A DNA stretch of 64,000 nucleotides, taken from contig DATMEB010000262.1 in assembly GCA_035557095.1 (NCBI GenBank), forward strand, positions 27,165-91,164, read 5' to 3'. This document shows, in pieces, positions 17,041-25,718 of the stretch. Made by a program: the position numbers and the translations under genes. Each line of letters opens with the position of its first letter. Positions within the stretch are counted from its first letter, which is position 1. A model generated the notes under the pieces. The model saw nothing but the letters and a program-made list of their open reading frames with translations. It was not told where the DNA came from and made no database searches. The DNA comes from JALZDI01 sp035557095 (lineage in GTDB: Bacteria > Actinomycetota > Actinomycetes > Propionibacteriales > Nocardioidaceae).

Positions 17041-17365
17041 GCCAACCCGGTTTTCCCGGATTTCACCCTCGTGTCGTGAGGCAGGTAGGCATGAACCCGC
17101 AGGTCAGACAGTGGTGGGGCAACGGGGGGCCCGGTGGTGGACGACGACGCCCGGGTGGCCGAACCACGGTGCGCTGCTCGTGCGCGGCTGGAAGGGCGAG
17201 CAGGCGAAACGCCTCTTGGGTCCGCGACCGGCGACGGCTAGCGTGAGATACGCGGCACTCCCTTCGTGACCACATCGTTACCGGTGTTCACGCCGTGGGC
17301 GTTCGCGGCTTGCGAGGATCGGGCGACATCGGGCGACACAGTGACGGAGCCGGAGGGAAGTGTCG
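17041..17365. other. Divergent intergenic region between mraZ and moxR
   Basis: I see no credible gene in this stretch. It contains a perfect 10-bp tandem direct repeat, ATCGGGCGAC twice (17318-17337), 28 nt before the moxR start, which may be an activator site. The moxR ribosome site GGAGGG lies at 17352-17357. Nothing else stands out. Confidence 0.5.
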
Positions 17366-18370
17366 ATGCAGAGCACACCGGATGCGGAGGTCGAGGAGCC
17401 CTCGGAGTTCGCGACCCTGGCCAAGGTGGCAACCGGCATCCGGGAGTCCGTCGAGACCGTCATCGAGGGTAAGCCCGACGTCGTCAAGCTCGCCCTGACC
17501 GTGATGCTGGCCGAGGGCCACCTGCTGATCGAGGACGTGCCCGGTGTCGGCAAGACGATGCTGTCCAAGGCACTCGCGGCCTCGATCGACTGCACGGTCA
17601 AGCGCATCCAGTTCACCCCGGACCTGCTGCCCTCGGACGTGACCGGCGTATCGGTCTACAACCAGGAGACCCGCCACTTCGAGTTCCGGCCCGGCGGCGT
17701 CTTCGCCAACGTCGTGGTCGGCGACGAGATCAACCGCGCGTCGCCGAAGACGCAGGCAGCGCTGCTGGAGTGCATGGAGGAGGGTCAGGTCACCTCCGAC
17801 GGCGTGACCTACGTGCTCGAGCGGCCGTTCATGGTGATCGCCACCCAGAACCCCATCGAGATGGAGGGCACCTACGCGCTGCCGGAGGCGCAGCGCGACC
17901 GGTTCATGGCCCGGGTCTCGATGGGCTACCCGGTGGAGACCGCCGAGCTCGCGATGCTCAACAGTCGCAGCGGCGCCAACCCGCTCAACAGCGTCACCCC
18001 GGTGGCCAACGCCGCCGAGGTCGCGCGACTGGCCGACGTCGTCGGCAACGTCTACGTCGCCGAGGCGGTCAAGCAGTACGCCGTCGCCCTGACCACCGCC
18101 ACCCGCCGCTCCCCCGACCTGCGGCTCGGGGCATCTCCGCGCGCGACGCTGCACCTCGTGCGCGCGGCGCGTGCGGCCGCGGCCCTCGACGAACGCGACT
18201 ACGTCATCCCCGACGACGTCCAGTCGCTGGTCGTCCCCGTACTCGCACACCGGCTGCTTCCCAACGCCGAGGCGCACCTCGCCGGCCGCTCCGCCGAGCG
18301 CATCGTGCACGACATCGTCGAGAACGTGCCGATGCCGCAGGCGCGGCCCCGCTTCACCTCCGGGGGGTGA
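17366..18370 (+). CDS. MoxR family AAA+ ATPase
   Basis: MoxR ATPases act as chaperone-like remodelers, commonly with DUF58 and VWA partners. The 334-aa protein has Walker A (DVPGVGKTML), Walker B (GDEINRASPKTQ), sensor 1 (ATQNPIEMEGTYALPEAQ) and the arginine-bearing DRFMARVSMGYP. GGAGGG at 17352 is 8 nt before the ATG at 17366, so I prefer that start over the GTG at 17360. It heads a three-gene operon and overlaps the DUF58 gene by 4 nt. Confidence 0.92.
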   Translation: MQSTPDAEVEEPSEFATLAKVATGIRESVETVIEGKPDVVKLALTVMLAEGHLLIEDVPGVGKTMLSKALAASIDCTVKRIQFTPDLLPSDVTGVSVYNQETRHFEFRPGGVFANVVVGDEINRASPKTQAALLECMEEGQVTSDGVTYVLERPFMVIATQNPIEMEGTYALPEAQRDRFMARVSMGYPVETAELAMLNSRSGANPLNSVTPVANAAEVARLADVVGNVYVAEAVKQYAVALTTATRRSPDLRLGASPRATLHLVRAARAAAALDERDYVIPDDVQSLVVPVLAHRLLPNAEAHLAGRSAERIVHDIVENVPMPQARPRFTSGG

Positions 18371-19686
18371 CCGGCGTGCAGGGGGTGCTGGACTCTCTCA
18401 CCACCAGAGGGCGCGCCTTCCTCGCCGCCGGGTTCACCTGTGTGGGTTGCGCGGTGGTGCTCGGCCAGCAGGACCTGCTGCGCGCCGGGATCCTGGTGCT
18501 GATGCTGCCCGTCGCCACGTTGATCTTCGTGGGCCGGGCGCGCTACCGGCTGTCGTGTGAGCGTTCGCTGCAGCCGTTGCGGGTCCCGGTCGGCCAGCCC
18601 GCCCGGGTGACGCTGTCGCTGACGAACGCGGGCCGGCTTCCGTCCAGCGTGCTGATGCTCGAGGACGAGGTGCCGTACGCCCTCGGTACCCGTCCACGCT
18701 TCGTGATCGACCAGATCGGGCCGCGCTGGCGGCGGAAGATCGAGTACACCCTGCGCTCCGACGTACGCGGGCGGTTCCAGGTCGGCCCACTCTCGGTGCG
18801 GGTGTGCGACCCGTTCGGGCTGATCGAGATCGACCGCGCCTTCGCCGCGCGGCATGGCCTCACGGTCACCCCGGAGGTGCAGCCGCTGCCGGACGGTCAC
18901 CTGTTCGGCGAGTGGTCGGGAACGGGCGACAACCGGCCGAGGGCGTTCGCCGCGGCCGGCACCGAGGACGTGCTGATCCGGGAGTACCGGCACGGCGACG
19001 ACCTGCGACGGGTGCACTGGCGTTCGACCGCCCGCGTGGGCGAGCTGATGGTGCGCCGTGAGGAGCAGCCCTGGCAGACCCGGGCGACGCTGCTCATGGA
19101 CACCCGGGCCAGCGCGCATCGCGGCAGCGGGCCGGCGTCGTCGTTCGAGTGGCTGGTGACCGCGACCGCGTCGGTCGGGGTGCACCTGTCCGGTCAGGGC
19201 TACGCACTGCGCCTGGTCAGCGAGACCGGCGACGCCAACGCCGGCCACTGGCACGAGCGCGGCTCCGGCGCCGTCGGCGACGCCGACGACCTGCTCGACC
19301 ACCTCGCCGTGATCCAGCCGAGCAGCCGCGCTCGCCTGGATCTCCCCCGCGACCGCGACGAGGTCGGCGGCGTGCTCATCGCGCTGATCGGCGTGCTCAC
19401 GCCCCTCGACGTGGCCGCGCTGCGCCGGCTCGCTCAGGGCGCGTCGGCGGGCTACGCCATCGTGGCCGACCCGTCGGGCTGGATCCGTACGGAGTCGCGC
19501 GAGCGCACGGAGCTGCACGACGAGGTTCGCCGCACGGCCGCGGAGCTTCGCGCGAACGGGTGGCGGGTCGCCGTCGCCGGGCCGGCGGACCGGGTCGGCA
19601 CGATGTGGAGTGAGCTGCTGCAGCCGGTACGGCAGGGTGCCTCCGGCGCGTCCGCGGCGGCCACGCTCGGGGAGCCGTCGGGATGA
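18367..19686 (+). CDS. DUF58 domain-containing membrane protein
   Basis: The 439-aa protein starts with two adjacent membrane segments (about 14-56), then a beta-rich domain and the DUF58 signature REYRHGDDLRRVHWRSTAR. The C-terminal half resembles a degenerate VWA-like region. The GTG at 18367 overlaps the moxR stop (GTGA). MoxR-DUF58-transglutaminase triplets are widespread and are thought to act in envelope-protein assembly or modification; the exact client is unknown. Confidence 0.88.
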   Translation: MTGVQGVLDSLTTRGRAFLAAGFTCVGCAVVLGQQDLLRAGILVLMLPVATLIFVGRARYRLSCERSLQPLRVPVGQPARVTLSLTNAGRLPSSVLMLEDEVPYALGTRPRFVIDQIGPRWRRKIEYTLRSDVRGRFQVGPLSVRVCDPFGLIEIDRAFAARHGLTVTPEVQPLPDGHLFGEWSGTGDNRPRAFAAAGTEDVLIREYRHGDDLRRVHWRSTARVGELMVRREEQPWQTRATLLMDTRASAHRGSGPASSFEWLVTATASVGVHLSGQGYALRLVSETGDANAGHWHERGSGAVGDADDLLDHLAVIQPSSRARLDLPRDRDEVGGVLIALIGVLTPLDVAALRRLAQGASAGYAIVADPSGWIRTESRERTELHDEVRRTAAELRANGWRVAVAGPADRVGTMWSELLQPVRQGASGASAAATLGEPSG

Positions 19687-22049
19687 CCACGACGTCGCGC
19701 GTCCCTCCCCTGCTCTCGGTCTTCGCCTGGCTGGCGCCGGTGGCCTGCTCGCTGTCGTTCGCGCCGCTGCTCGACGGCAACGGATACGTGGGCGCCGCGG
19801 CCTGGCTCGCACTCGGGCCATTGCTGGCCGCGCTCGGACTGCGCTGGCTGGGTGTCCCCGAGCCATGGGTGTTCCTCGGACAGCTGGTCGGGCTGGCGTT
19901 GTGGGCCACGGTCATGAACTTCCACGAGACCGCCGTCGCCGGCGTGCTGCCGACCCCTGACACCCTGCTGGCGCTGGGTGACGAGATGGCCGCGGGTGTC
20001 GAGACTGCGAACGCGTACGCGCCCCCTGCTCCGGCGACCAGCGGCCTGGTGCTGATGGTCGCGATCGCGGTGACGATCTGCTACCTCGTCGTCGACGCCC
20101 TCGGGATCGGGCTCGGGCGGGTGCCGCTCACCGGCCTGCCGCTGCTCGCGCTGTACACCGTGCCGGCGGCGCTCGCCCCCGACGGCGTGCCCACCATGGC
20201 GTTCCTGCCGGGGGCGGCCGCGTTCCTGTTGCTGCTCGGGTACGACGAGCGCGAGCGGCTGGGCCACTGGGGCAGGCAGATGAGCACGATCACCGGCCTG
20301 CGGTCCGACGACGACCAGCGCCGGCTCAACACGGGGGCGATGAACGCGTCGGCGACCCGGGTGGGCGCGGTCGCCCTCGGCGCGGCCGCGGTGCTGCCGC
20401 TGTTCGTCCCGGTGCTCCCGGAGGGCCTGCTCGACGGCGGACCCGGAAACGGCGACGGGTCCGGTCAGGTGCAGGTCACCAACCCGATCGTCGACCTCCG
20501 CCGCGACCTGGTCGAACGCTCCGACGACGTGGCGATGCTGATCGGCACCCGGGGCGGCGGTGCGAGCTACTTCCGGCTGGCGGCGCTCGACGAGTTCGAC
20601 GGGGAGAAGTGGAAGTTCTCCGACCGCGACGTCGACGGCAAGTTCGACCTCCGCGGCGGGCTGAGCACACCGCCGGGGCTGGCGCGCAACGTCCGGACCC
20701 GTTCGGAGCGCTACCTGGTGGACGTGTCGTCGCAGTTCAGCTCCGACTGGCTGCCGGTGCCGTACGCGCCGAGCCAGGTAGAGGTCAACGGCGAGTGGCG
20801 CTACGACCCGGCGACGCTCGACATCGTGGCGGGCACCGACGAGGAGAACGCGGCCGGCCGCTCGTACACGGTCTCGGCGTTGACCGTGCTCCCGACCTTC
20901 CAGCAGCTCGACACCGCCGGTGGCGCCCCGACCAGCGTCAGCGGTCGCTACACCGAGGTCCCCGACGAGGTGCCGTCGCAGGTTCGCGAGATGGCCGAGC
21001 GGATCACCACGACGGGGGCGTCGCGATTCCAGCGAGCGGTGCTGCTGCAGGACTGGTTCCGGTTCGAGGGCGGCTTCCGGTACTCCCTGGAGTCGCCCGA
21101 CGGGCACAGCGGCGACGACATCCTGGCCTTCCTCAACAACAAGGTCGGGTACTGCGAGCAGTTCGCGGCGTCGATGGCGGTGATGGCTCGCGAGCTGAAC
21201 ATCCCGGCGCGCGTCGCGGTCGGGTTCCTCAACGCCACCGAGGTGCGTGACGGCGGCCAGGACGTGCCCGGCGCGGTGGAGCAGTTCGAGTACACCTTCG
21301 CCGACATGCACGCCTGGCCCGAGCTGTACTTCGAGGGCGTCGGCTGGGTGCGCTTCGAGCCGACTCCGGCGGCGCGGGCGGGTGCGGCTGCTCCGGCGTA
21401 CACCGCGGGCGACACCGCGAACGAGGAGCCGCTACCCACGAACCAGCCGACGCTCGCGCCGACCCTGCCGGCCCCGGCGGTGCCCGACCCCCGGCTGGAC
21501 CCGGGTGCCGTGGCCTCCGGTGCGGCGGCCGACGACGGGACCTCGCCGTGGTGGTTCGTCGCCGGCGGCGTCGTGCTCGTGGCCCTGCTGGTGCCCGCGG
21601 TCACCCGCGTCGTCCTGCGGCGCCGCCGCCTGGCGGCGGTCGGCAGCGACCCGGTGCAGCAGGCCGAGGCGGTGTGGACGGAGCTGCGCGACTCGATGCG
21701 CGACCTGGGCTACGACTGGCCGGTCGACACCCCCCGGCGCACTGCCACGCGGGTACTGCCGCTGGTGCGTCGGCGCGAAGGTGGGGAGTCCGCGCTGCGC
21801 CGGCTGACGTTGACGGTTGAGCGCGCGCGGTTCGCCCGGGAGCCCGGCGACGGCTCGACGCTACGACACGACCTCGCCCTCGTCGTGGACACGCTCAAGG
21901 CGCGCGAATCGCGATGGGACCTGTTCAAGGCCGTGTTGATGCCACGCTCGCTGCGCAGTGCCTACCGGCGCGCGAACCGTCAGGAGACCCAGCGCTTCAG
22001 AAGCCTGACTCTCGACGCCGACGCCAGCGCTCTTCAATCCGTTCCATGA
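19683..22049 (+). CDS. Membrane transglutaminase-like protein (TgpA family)
   Basis: The 788-aa product has about seven N-terminal membrane spans (to about residue 245), an extracytoplasmic transglutaminase-like cysteine protease domain and a C-terminal span (PWWFVAGGVVLVALLVPAV, about 620-640) followed by a cytoplasmic tail. The catalytic residues are in GYCEQFA (Cys491), DMHAWPELYF (His543) and the acidic residue four positions on. It overlaps DUF58 by ATGA. The last 53 nt overlap the convergent DUF3040 gene. Confidence 0.9.
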   Translation: MTTTSRVPPLLSVFAWLAPVACSLSFAPLLDGNGYVGAAAWLALGPLLAALGLRWLGVPEPWVFLGQLVGLALWATVMNFHETAVAGVLPTPDTLLALGDEMAAGVETANAYAPPAPATSGLVLMVAIAVTICYLVVDALGIGLGRVPLTGLPLLALYTVPAALAPDGVPTMAFLPGAAAFLLLLGYDERERLGHWGRQMSTITGLRSDDDQRRLNTGAMNASATRVGAVALGAAAVLPLFVPVLPEGLLDGGPGNGDGSGQVQVTNPIVDLRRDLVERSDDVAMLIGTRGGGASYFRLAALDEFDGEKWKFSDRDVDGKFDLRGGLSTPPGLARNVRTRSERYLVDVSSQFSSDWLPVPYAPSQVEVNGEWRYDPATLDIVAGTDEENAAGRSYTVSALTVLPTFQQLDTAGGAPTSVSGRYTEVPDEVPSQVREMAERITTTGASRFQRAVLLQDWFRFEGGFRYSLESPDGHSGDDILAFLNNKVGYCEQFAASMAVMARELNIPARVAVGFLNATEVRDGGQDVPGAVEQFEYTFADMHAWPELYFEGVGWVRFEPTPAARAGAAAPAYTAGDTANEEPLPTNQPTLAPTLPAPAVPDPRLDPGAVASGAAADDGTSPWWFVAGGVVLVALLVPAVTRVVLRRRRLAAVGSDPVQQAEAVWTELRDSMRDLGYDWPVDTPRRTATRVLPLVRRREGGESALRRLTLTVERARFAREPGDGSTLRHDLALVVDTLKARESRWDLFKAVLMPRSLRSAYRRANRQETQRFRSLTLDADASALQSVP

Positions 22050-22437
22050 ACGTGCCCGACGCGGCCGGACGCTGCTGCCGTGGCTGCTTCTGCGAGCTCT
22101 TGGTCTTGGGCTTGCCCTTGGCCTTGGGCTTGTCGGAGGAGCCGACGACGTAGAGGGGCTCTGGCTGGGTGGAACGACGCCAGGCGGTGAGACCGAAGTA
22201 GGCCCCGCCCAGCATGAGCACGAAACCGGCCACGCTGACGATGGTCTGCGGCATGATCACGCCGGTCATCAGGAGGACGATCCCGAGCACGAAAACGAGA
22301 GCGGCGCCGAAGGCGACCCGCCGATGGTGCGACCGTGTGCTGCTGCCCCGCAGCGTCGACGCGAACTTCGGGTCCTCGGCTGCGAGCGCCTGTTCGAGCT
22401 GCTCGAGCATGCGCTGCTCTTCCTCGGAGAGCGGCAC
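21997..22437 (-). CDS. DUF3040 family membrane protein
   Basis: The 146-aa protein has the DUF3040 start PLSEEEQRMLEQLEQAL, two membrane spans (about 45-62 and 68-85) and a Lys/Gln/Arg-rich cytoplasmic tail. DUF3040 proteins are small actinobacterial membrane proteins of unknown function, often near division genes. The GTG at 22437 follows GGAGG by 5 nt, which decides the start against a much longer open frame. Its 3' end overlaps the transglutaminase gene antisense. Confidence 0.85.
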   Translation of the reverse strand: MPLSEEEQRMLEQLEQALAAEDPKFASTLRGSSTRSHHRRVAFGAALVFVLGIVLLMTGVIMPQTIVSVAGFVLMLGGAYFGLTAWRRSTQPEPLYVVGSSDKPKAKGKPKTKSSQKQPRQQRPAASGTFMERIEERWRRRRESGF

Positions 22438-22459
22438 GTGAACCTCCAACCCAAGATTC

Positions 22460-22525
22460 GGCAACCAGACGAGGCCCGGTTGCCTCCACGTCAAACAGTC
22501 TAGGCAGGGACGAGGCGATCTGAAA
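22460..22525 (-). promoter_or_regulatory. DUF3040 promoter and leader hairpin
   Basis: TTTCAG (22520-22525), a 17-nt spacer and TAGACT (22497-22502) form a candidate promoter on the minus strand. The leader then carries a perfect 7-bp inverted repeat, GGCAACC and GGTTGCC (22478-22484 and 22460-22466), with an 11-nt loop, ahead of the ribosome site. Confidence 0.45.
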
Positions 22526-22551
22526 CCCGGACTCGCAAAGCCCCGGATTCT

Positions 22552-22587
22552 CGCTCTGACCTCGCCGTATGCAACGCGATCAGAGCG
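22552..22587. repeat. Inverted repeat upstream of the L,D-transpeptidase gene
   Basis: CGCTCTGA (22552-22559) pairs with TCAGAGCG (22580-22587) across a 20-nt gap, in the divergent region between DUF3040 and the transpeptidase. It may be an operator; the rest of 22588-22717 shows nothing definite. Confidence 0.4.
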
Positions 22588-22717
22588 CTTCGAGCCTGCT
22601 CGGTGTGGCGTAGTGAACAGACACTCGTCGCTCACGACTATTGTTGCGCTTCCTTGGGCGTGCGCGCGGGGGAATGCGGCCATCGGGGGTCGCTTCGGAC
22701 ACGAAGGGGTAGGCAGG

Positions 22718-23494
22718 GTGAACAGGATCACGTGGATTTCCGCCGGTGCGCGACCGAGTTCTCTGGTGAGCACTGTGCTGGGTGTTGTCCTTGTGGCGGC
22801 GACGTTGTTGCTGCCGGCCCAGACCAGCGTGGCCGCGGCCGGTCACGGGGGCACGATGACGAAGCGGTTCGCGCGCGAGCTGGTGAAGTTCCGCCAGCGC
22901 GACCGTTCGCCGTACCGGATCGAGCACGTCACCGAGCTGCAGTGGCGGCTCAAGCGGGAGGGAAAGTTCCGGTTCCGTCCCAACGGCAGGTACGGCACCG
23001 CGACCCGCGCGGGCGTCAAGCGGTTCCAGCGGCGGCACAACCTGCGCGTCTCGGGCAACGCCAACAAGGCCACCTGGCGGGTGCTGCTCAAGCGCAGCAA
23101 CAAGAACATGCGTGGGGCTCGACGGCGTTGCCGTGGGTCGGGATGGCACGTCTGCTACGACCGGCGCAACCATCAGACGACGCTCTGGCGCAACGGCCGG
23201 CTGTGGAACTCGTGGCTGGTGCGTGGTGGCTCGTCGGGGCACAAGACGCGCACCGGGACCTTCACGGTGTTCCGGCGGGACAAGGACCACCGCAGCAACC
23301 TGTTCGGGTCGCCGATGCCGTACAGCCAGTTCTTCTCCGGCGGCCAGGCCCTGCACGGCTCGCGCAACATGATGGATCCGTACGAGGGACACAGCCACGG
23401 CTGCGTGAACATGTTCGTCGAGGACGCCCGCCAGCTGTGGAGCCTCACCCACGACCGTCGGCTGCGAGTGCACGTCTACGGCCGCTGGTCGTGA
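22718..23494 (+). CDS. Secreted L,D-transpeptidase with peptidoglycan-binding domain
   Basis: YkuD-type L,D-transpeptidases form 3-3 peptidoglycan cross-links or attach proteins to the wall. The 258-aa protein has a signal peptide (hydrophobic stretch VSTVLGVVLVAATLLLPA then AAA), a PG_binding_1 domain (TELQWRLKREG to VKRFQRRHNL) and a YkuD domain ending in HGSRN and SHGCVNM, which holds the catalytic Cys. I chose the GTG at 22718 because it gives a normal signal peptide; an upstream ATG at 22613 does not. Confidence 0.88.
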   Translation: MNRITWISAGARPSSLVSTVLGVVLVAATLLLPAQTSVAAAGHGGTMTKRFARELVKFRQRDRSPYRIEHVTELQWRLKREGKFRFRPNGRYGTATRAGVKRFQRRHNLRVSGNANKATWRVLLKRSNKNMRGARRRCRGSGWHVCYDRRNHQTTLWRNGRLWNSWLVRGGSSGHKTRTGTFTVFRRDKDHRSNLFGSPMPYSQFFSGGQALHGSRNMMDPYEGHSHGCVNMFVEDARQLWSLTHDRRLRVHVYGRWS

Positions 23495-23518
23495 CCTGAC
23501 ACGGCGCGGAGGCACGTC

Positions 23519-24823
23519 CTAGGGACGGCGGGAGCTGATCAGCGTCCCGGGGCGCACGATCGAGGAGCCGAACCGCCGGGTGGCCCGGTCGACGGCGCGC
23601 TCGGCCTCGGACCACCCGCGTTCGCGGGCGCCGAGGACGAGCTGCCGGGTCGCGGCGTGCGCGTCGATGAGGCCCTCGACGCGCACTCCGACCAGCCGGA
23701 TCCGGGCACGTTCGAGCCGTAGAGCGGCGTAGAGCTCGCCGGCCGCGGCGTAGACCTCCGTGGTCAGGTCGGTGGGATCGCGCAGTGTGCGCGACCGGGT
23801 GATCGTCACGAAGTCGGCAAACCGCACCTTGAGCGTGACCGTTCGCCCGGCCATGCCGGCCGCCCGCATCCGGCCCGCGACCTTGGCCGACAGCCGCAAC
23901 AGCTCGCGCTGCACCAGCGTGGGGTCGTCGGTGTCGCGACCGAAGGTCTCGTCGGCCCCCATCGAACGCTCCGGCTCGGCGTCGGACCGGCGCGGGACCA
24001 CGGTCCGATCCTCCCCGCCCCACGCCAGCACGTGCAGGTGCGGGCCCGCGGAAGGCCCCAGCGCACGCCGCAAGGTGGCGACGGGCGTGTGCGCGATGTC
24101 GCCGACCGTCGTCAGACCGAGGCGTCGCAGCTGTTCGCCGGTCTTCTCCCCCACCCCCCACAAGGCCTCGACCGGCAACGGGTGCAGGAACGTCGTGACC
24201 TCGGCGGGCGTCACCCGGAGTACGCCGTCGGGCTTGGCGCTGCGCGAGGCCAGCTTGGCCATCAAGGTGGTGGCGGCGACCCCCACCGAGCAGGTGATGC
24301 CCTGCTCGTCGAAGACCTGTGCGCGTAGCTCTTCGGCGACCTGCACGGGCTCGCCCAGCCAGCGCCCTGACCCGGACACGTCGAGGAACGCCTCGTCGAG
24401 CGACATCGCCTGCACCACCGGGGTGTAGCTGTGGAAGATCTCCATGACCGCTGCCGAGCACGCGGTGTAGCGGTCGAAGTCGGGGCGCACCGCCACCGCC
24501 TGCGGGCACAGCCGTCGCGCCCGGGTCGACGGCATTCCCGACCGCACTCCCGACTCCCTGGCCTGGTAGCTGGCCGAGAGCACGACCCCGCGTCCGCCGC
24601 CACCCACGATCACCGGCTGCCCGGCCAGCTCGGGATGATCGCGCACCGCCACGGAGGCGTAGAAGGCGTCCATGTCGACGTGCAGGATCGAGCAGCCGGA
24701 GTCGGCAGAGTCGGCGAAGTCGGCAGACCCACCAGGACCGGGGCCGCGGCCGGTGGCGCTGGTCGTCGTTCGAGCCGGGGCGCTCACGGCGTGCTCTCGG
24801 CGTAAAGGCGGCATTGGCGGCAT
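23519..24823 (-). CDS. dinB: DNA polymerase IV (DinB, Y family)
   Basis: DinB is a translesion polymerase. The 434-aa product carries the palm-domain catalytic motifs VDMDAFYASV and SLDEAFLDV, the helix-hairpin-helix region WGVGEKTGEQLRRLG and a little-finger domain. It has an N-terminal extension of about 45 residues with a short repeat (ADFADSADS) before the catalytic core, so the true start may be the GTG at 24787. It is convergent with the transpeptidase gene and lies downstream of the methyltransferase and dnaE2 genes. Confidence 0.93.
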   Translation of the reverse strand: MPPMPPLRREHAVSAPARTTTSATGRGPGPGGSADFADSADSGCSILHVDMDAFYASVAVRDHPELAGQPVIVGGGGRGVVLSASYQARESGVRSGMPSTRARRLCPQAVAVRPDFDRYTACSAAVMEIFHSYTPVVQAMSLDEAFLDVSGSGRWLGEPVQVAEELRAQVFDEQGITCSVGVAATTLMAKLASRSAKPDGVLRVTPAEVTTFLHPLPVEALWGVGEKTGEQLRRLGLTTVGDIAHTPVATLRRALGPSAGPHLHVLAWGGEDRTVVPRRSDAEPERSMGADETFGRDTDDPTLVQRELLRLSAKVAGRMRAAGMAGRTVTLKVRFADFVTITRSRTLRDPTDLTTEVYAAAGELYAALRLERARIRLVGVRVEGLIDAHAATRQLVLGARERGWSEAERAVDRATRRFGSSIVRPGTLISSRRP

Positions 24824-24862
24824 TGGCGGCGCTGGCGCCGTTGCCGGCGCCTGTGCTGGCGC

Positions 24863-25591
24863 TCAGCGCACGGTGGCGAGCACGTGCAGCTGGGTGGCGA
24901 TGGCGCGGAACTCCGGCCGGTCGGCCACCGCGGTCTCGAGGGAGTACAGCATCTCGGCCGCACCCGGCTCGGTGTCGACCAGCGTGCTGGGGACGAGGTC
25001 GGTGAAGACGCGGGCACCGTGGACGCCGGTGATGTCGAAGCCGGTGGTGCTGAGCAGGTCGGTGACCTCGGGCTCGGTGAAACGCCGTGGAACGGGGTCG
25101 GCGCTGCCCCAGCGACCAGCCGGGTCGACCAGCAGGTGCCGCGCGTCGGCGAGATGTCCGGCCAGGGCCTTGGCGAGGACGGCGGCATGGCGCTGGGTGA
25201 CCAGCAGGCTGAGCAGACCTTCCGGCCGGAGCACCGCCGCGACGGCGCGTAGCGCGTCAGTGGGGTCGTCGACGACCTCGAGCACGCCGTGGCACAGCAC
25301 CGCGTCGGCGCTGCCCCGCTCGACCACCTCGAGCAGGTCGGAGGAGTCGCCCTGGATACCGCGGATCTGCTCGCTGACACCGGCGTCGTCGGCCCGGCGC
25401 GCCAACGAGGCGAGCGCGTCCGGGCTCGGGTCGACCACCGTGGCGCGGTGGCCGAGCTCGGCCAGGCGAACCGCCAGACCCCCGGTGCCGCCACCGAGGT
25501 CCACCAGGTGCAGCGGACGTTGCTCGGTGAGCTCGTTGCGACGGGTCTCGAGGTTTGCGGAGAGCGCCTCCCAGACAACGGCGGTGCGCAT
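24863..25591 (-). CDS. Class I SAM-dependent methyltransferase
   Basis: The 242-aa product has motif I VDLGGGTGGLAVRLAE, the acidic motif II TVVDPSPDAL and the motif IV region ADAVLCHGVLEVVDDP. The substrate cannot be told from sequence. The ATG at 25591 is chosen because the conserved opening RTAVVWEALS follows it. It sits between dnaE2 and dinB on the same strand, so it may share their transcript. Confidence 0.85.
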   Translation of the reverse strand: MRTAVVWEALSANLETRRNELTEQRPLHLVDLGGGTGGLAVRLAELGHRATVVDPSPDALASLARRADDAGVSEQIRGIQGDSSDLLEVVERGSADAVLCHGVLEVVDDPTDALRAVAAVLRPEGLLSLLVTQRHAAVLAKALAGHLADARHLLVDPAGRWGSADPVPRRFTEPEVTDLLSTTGFDITGVHGARVFTDLVPSTLVDTEPGAAEMLYSLETAVADRPEFRAIATQLHVLATVR

Positions 25592-25718
25592 GGCACCGCG
25601 ACGGTGGTCGACCACGCCTGGGCGCCTCCCCTCGTGCCGGTGGGCTGGGTCAGCCCCGAGAACCAGGTCCGGGCCCGCTCCGTGGCCCGCTGTAGGGCAC
25701 ACCCTAGTGAGCACCGGC

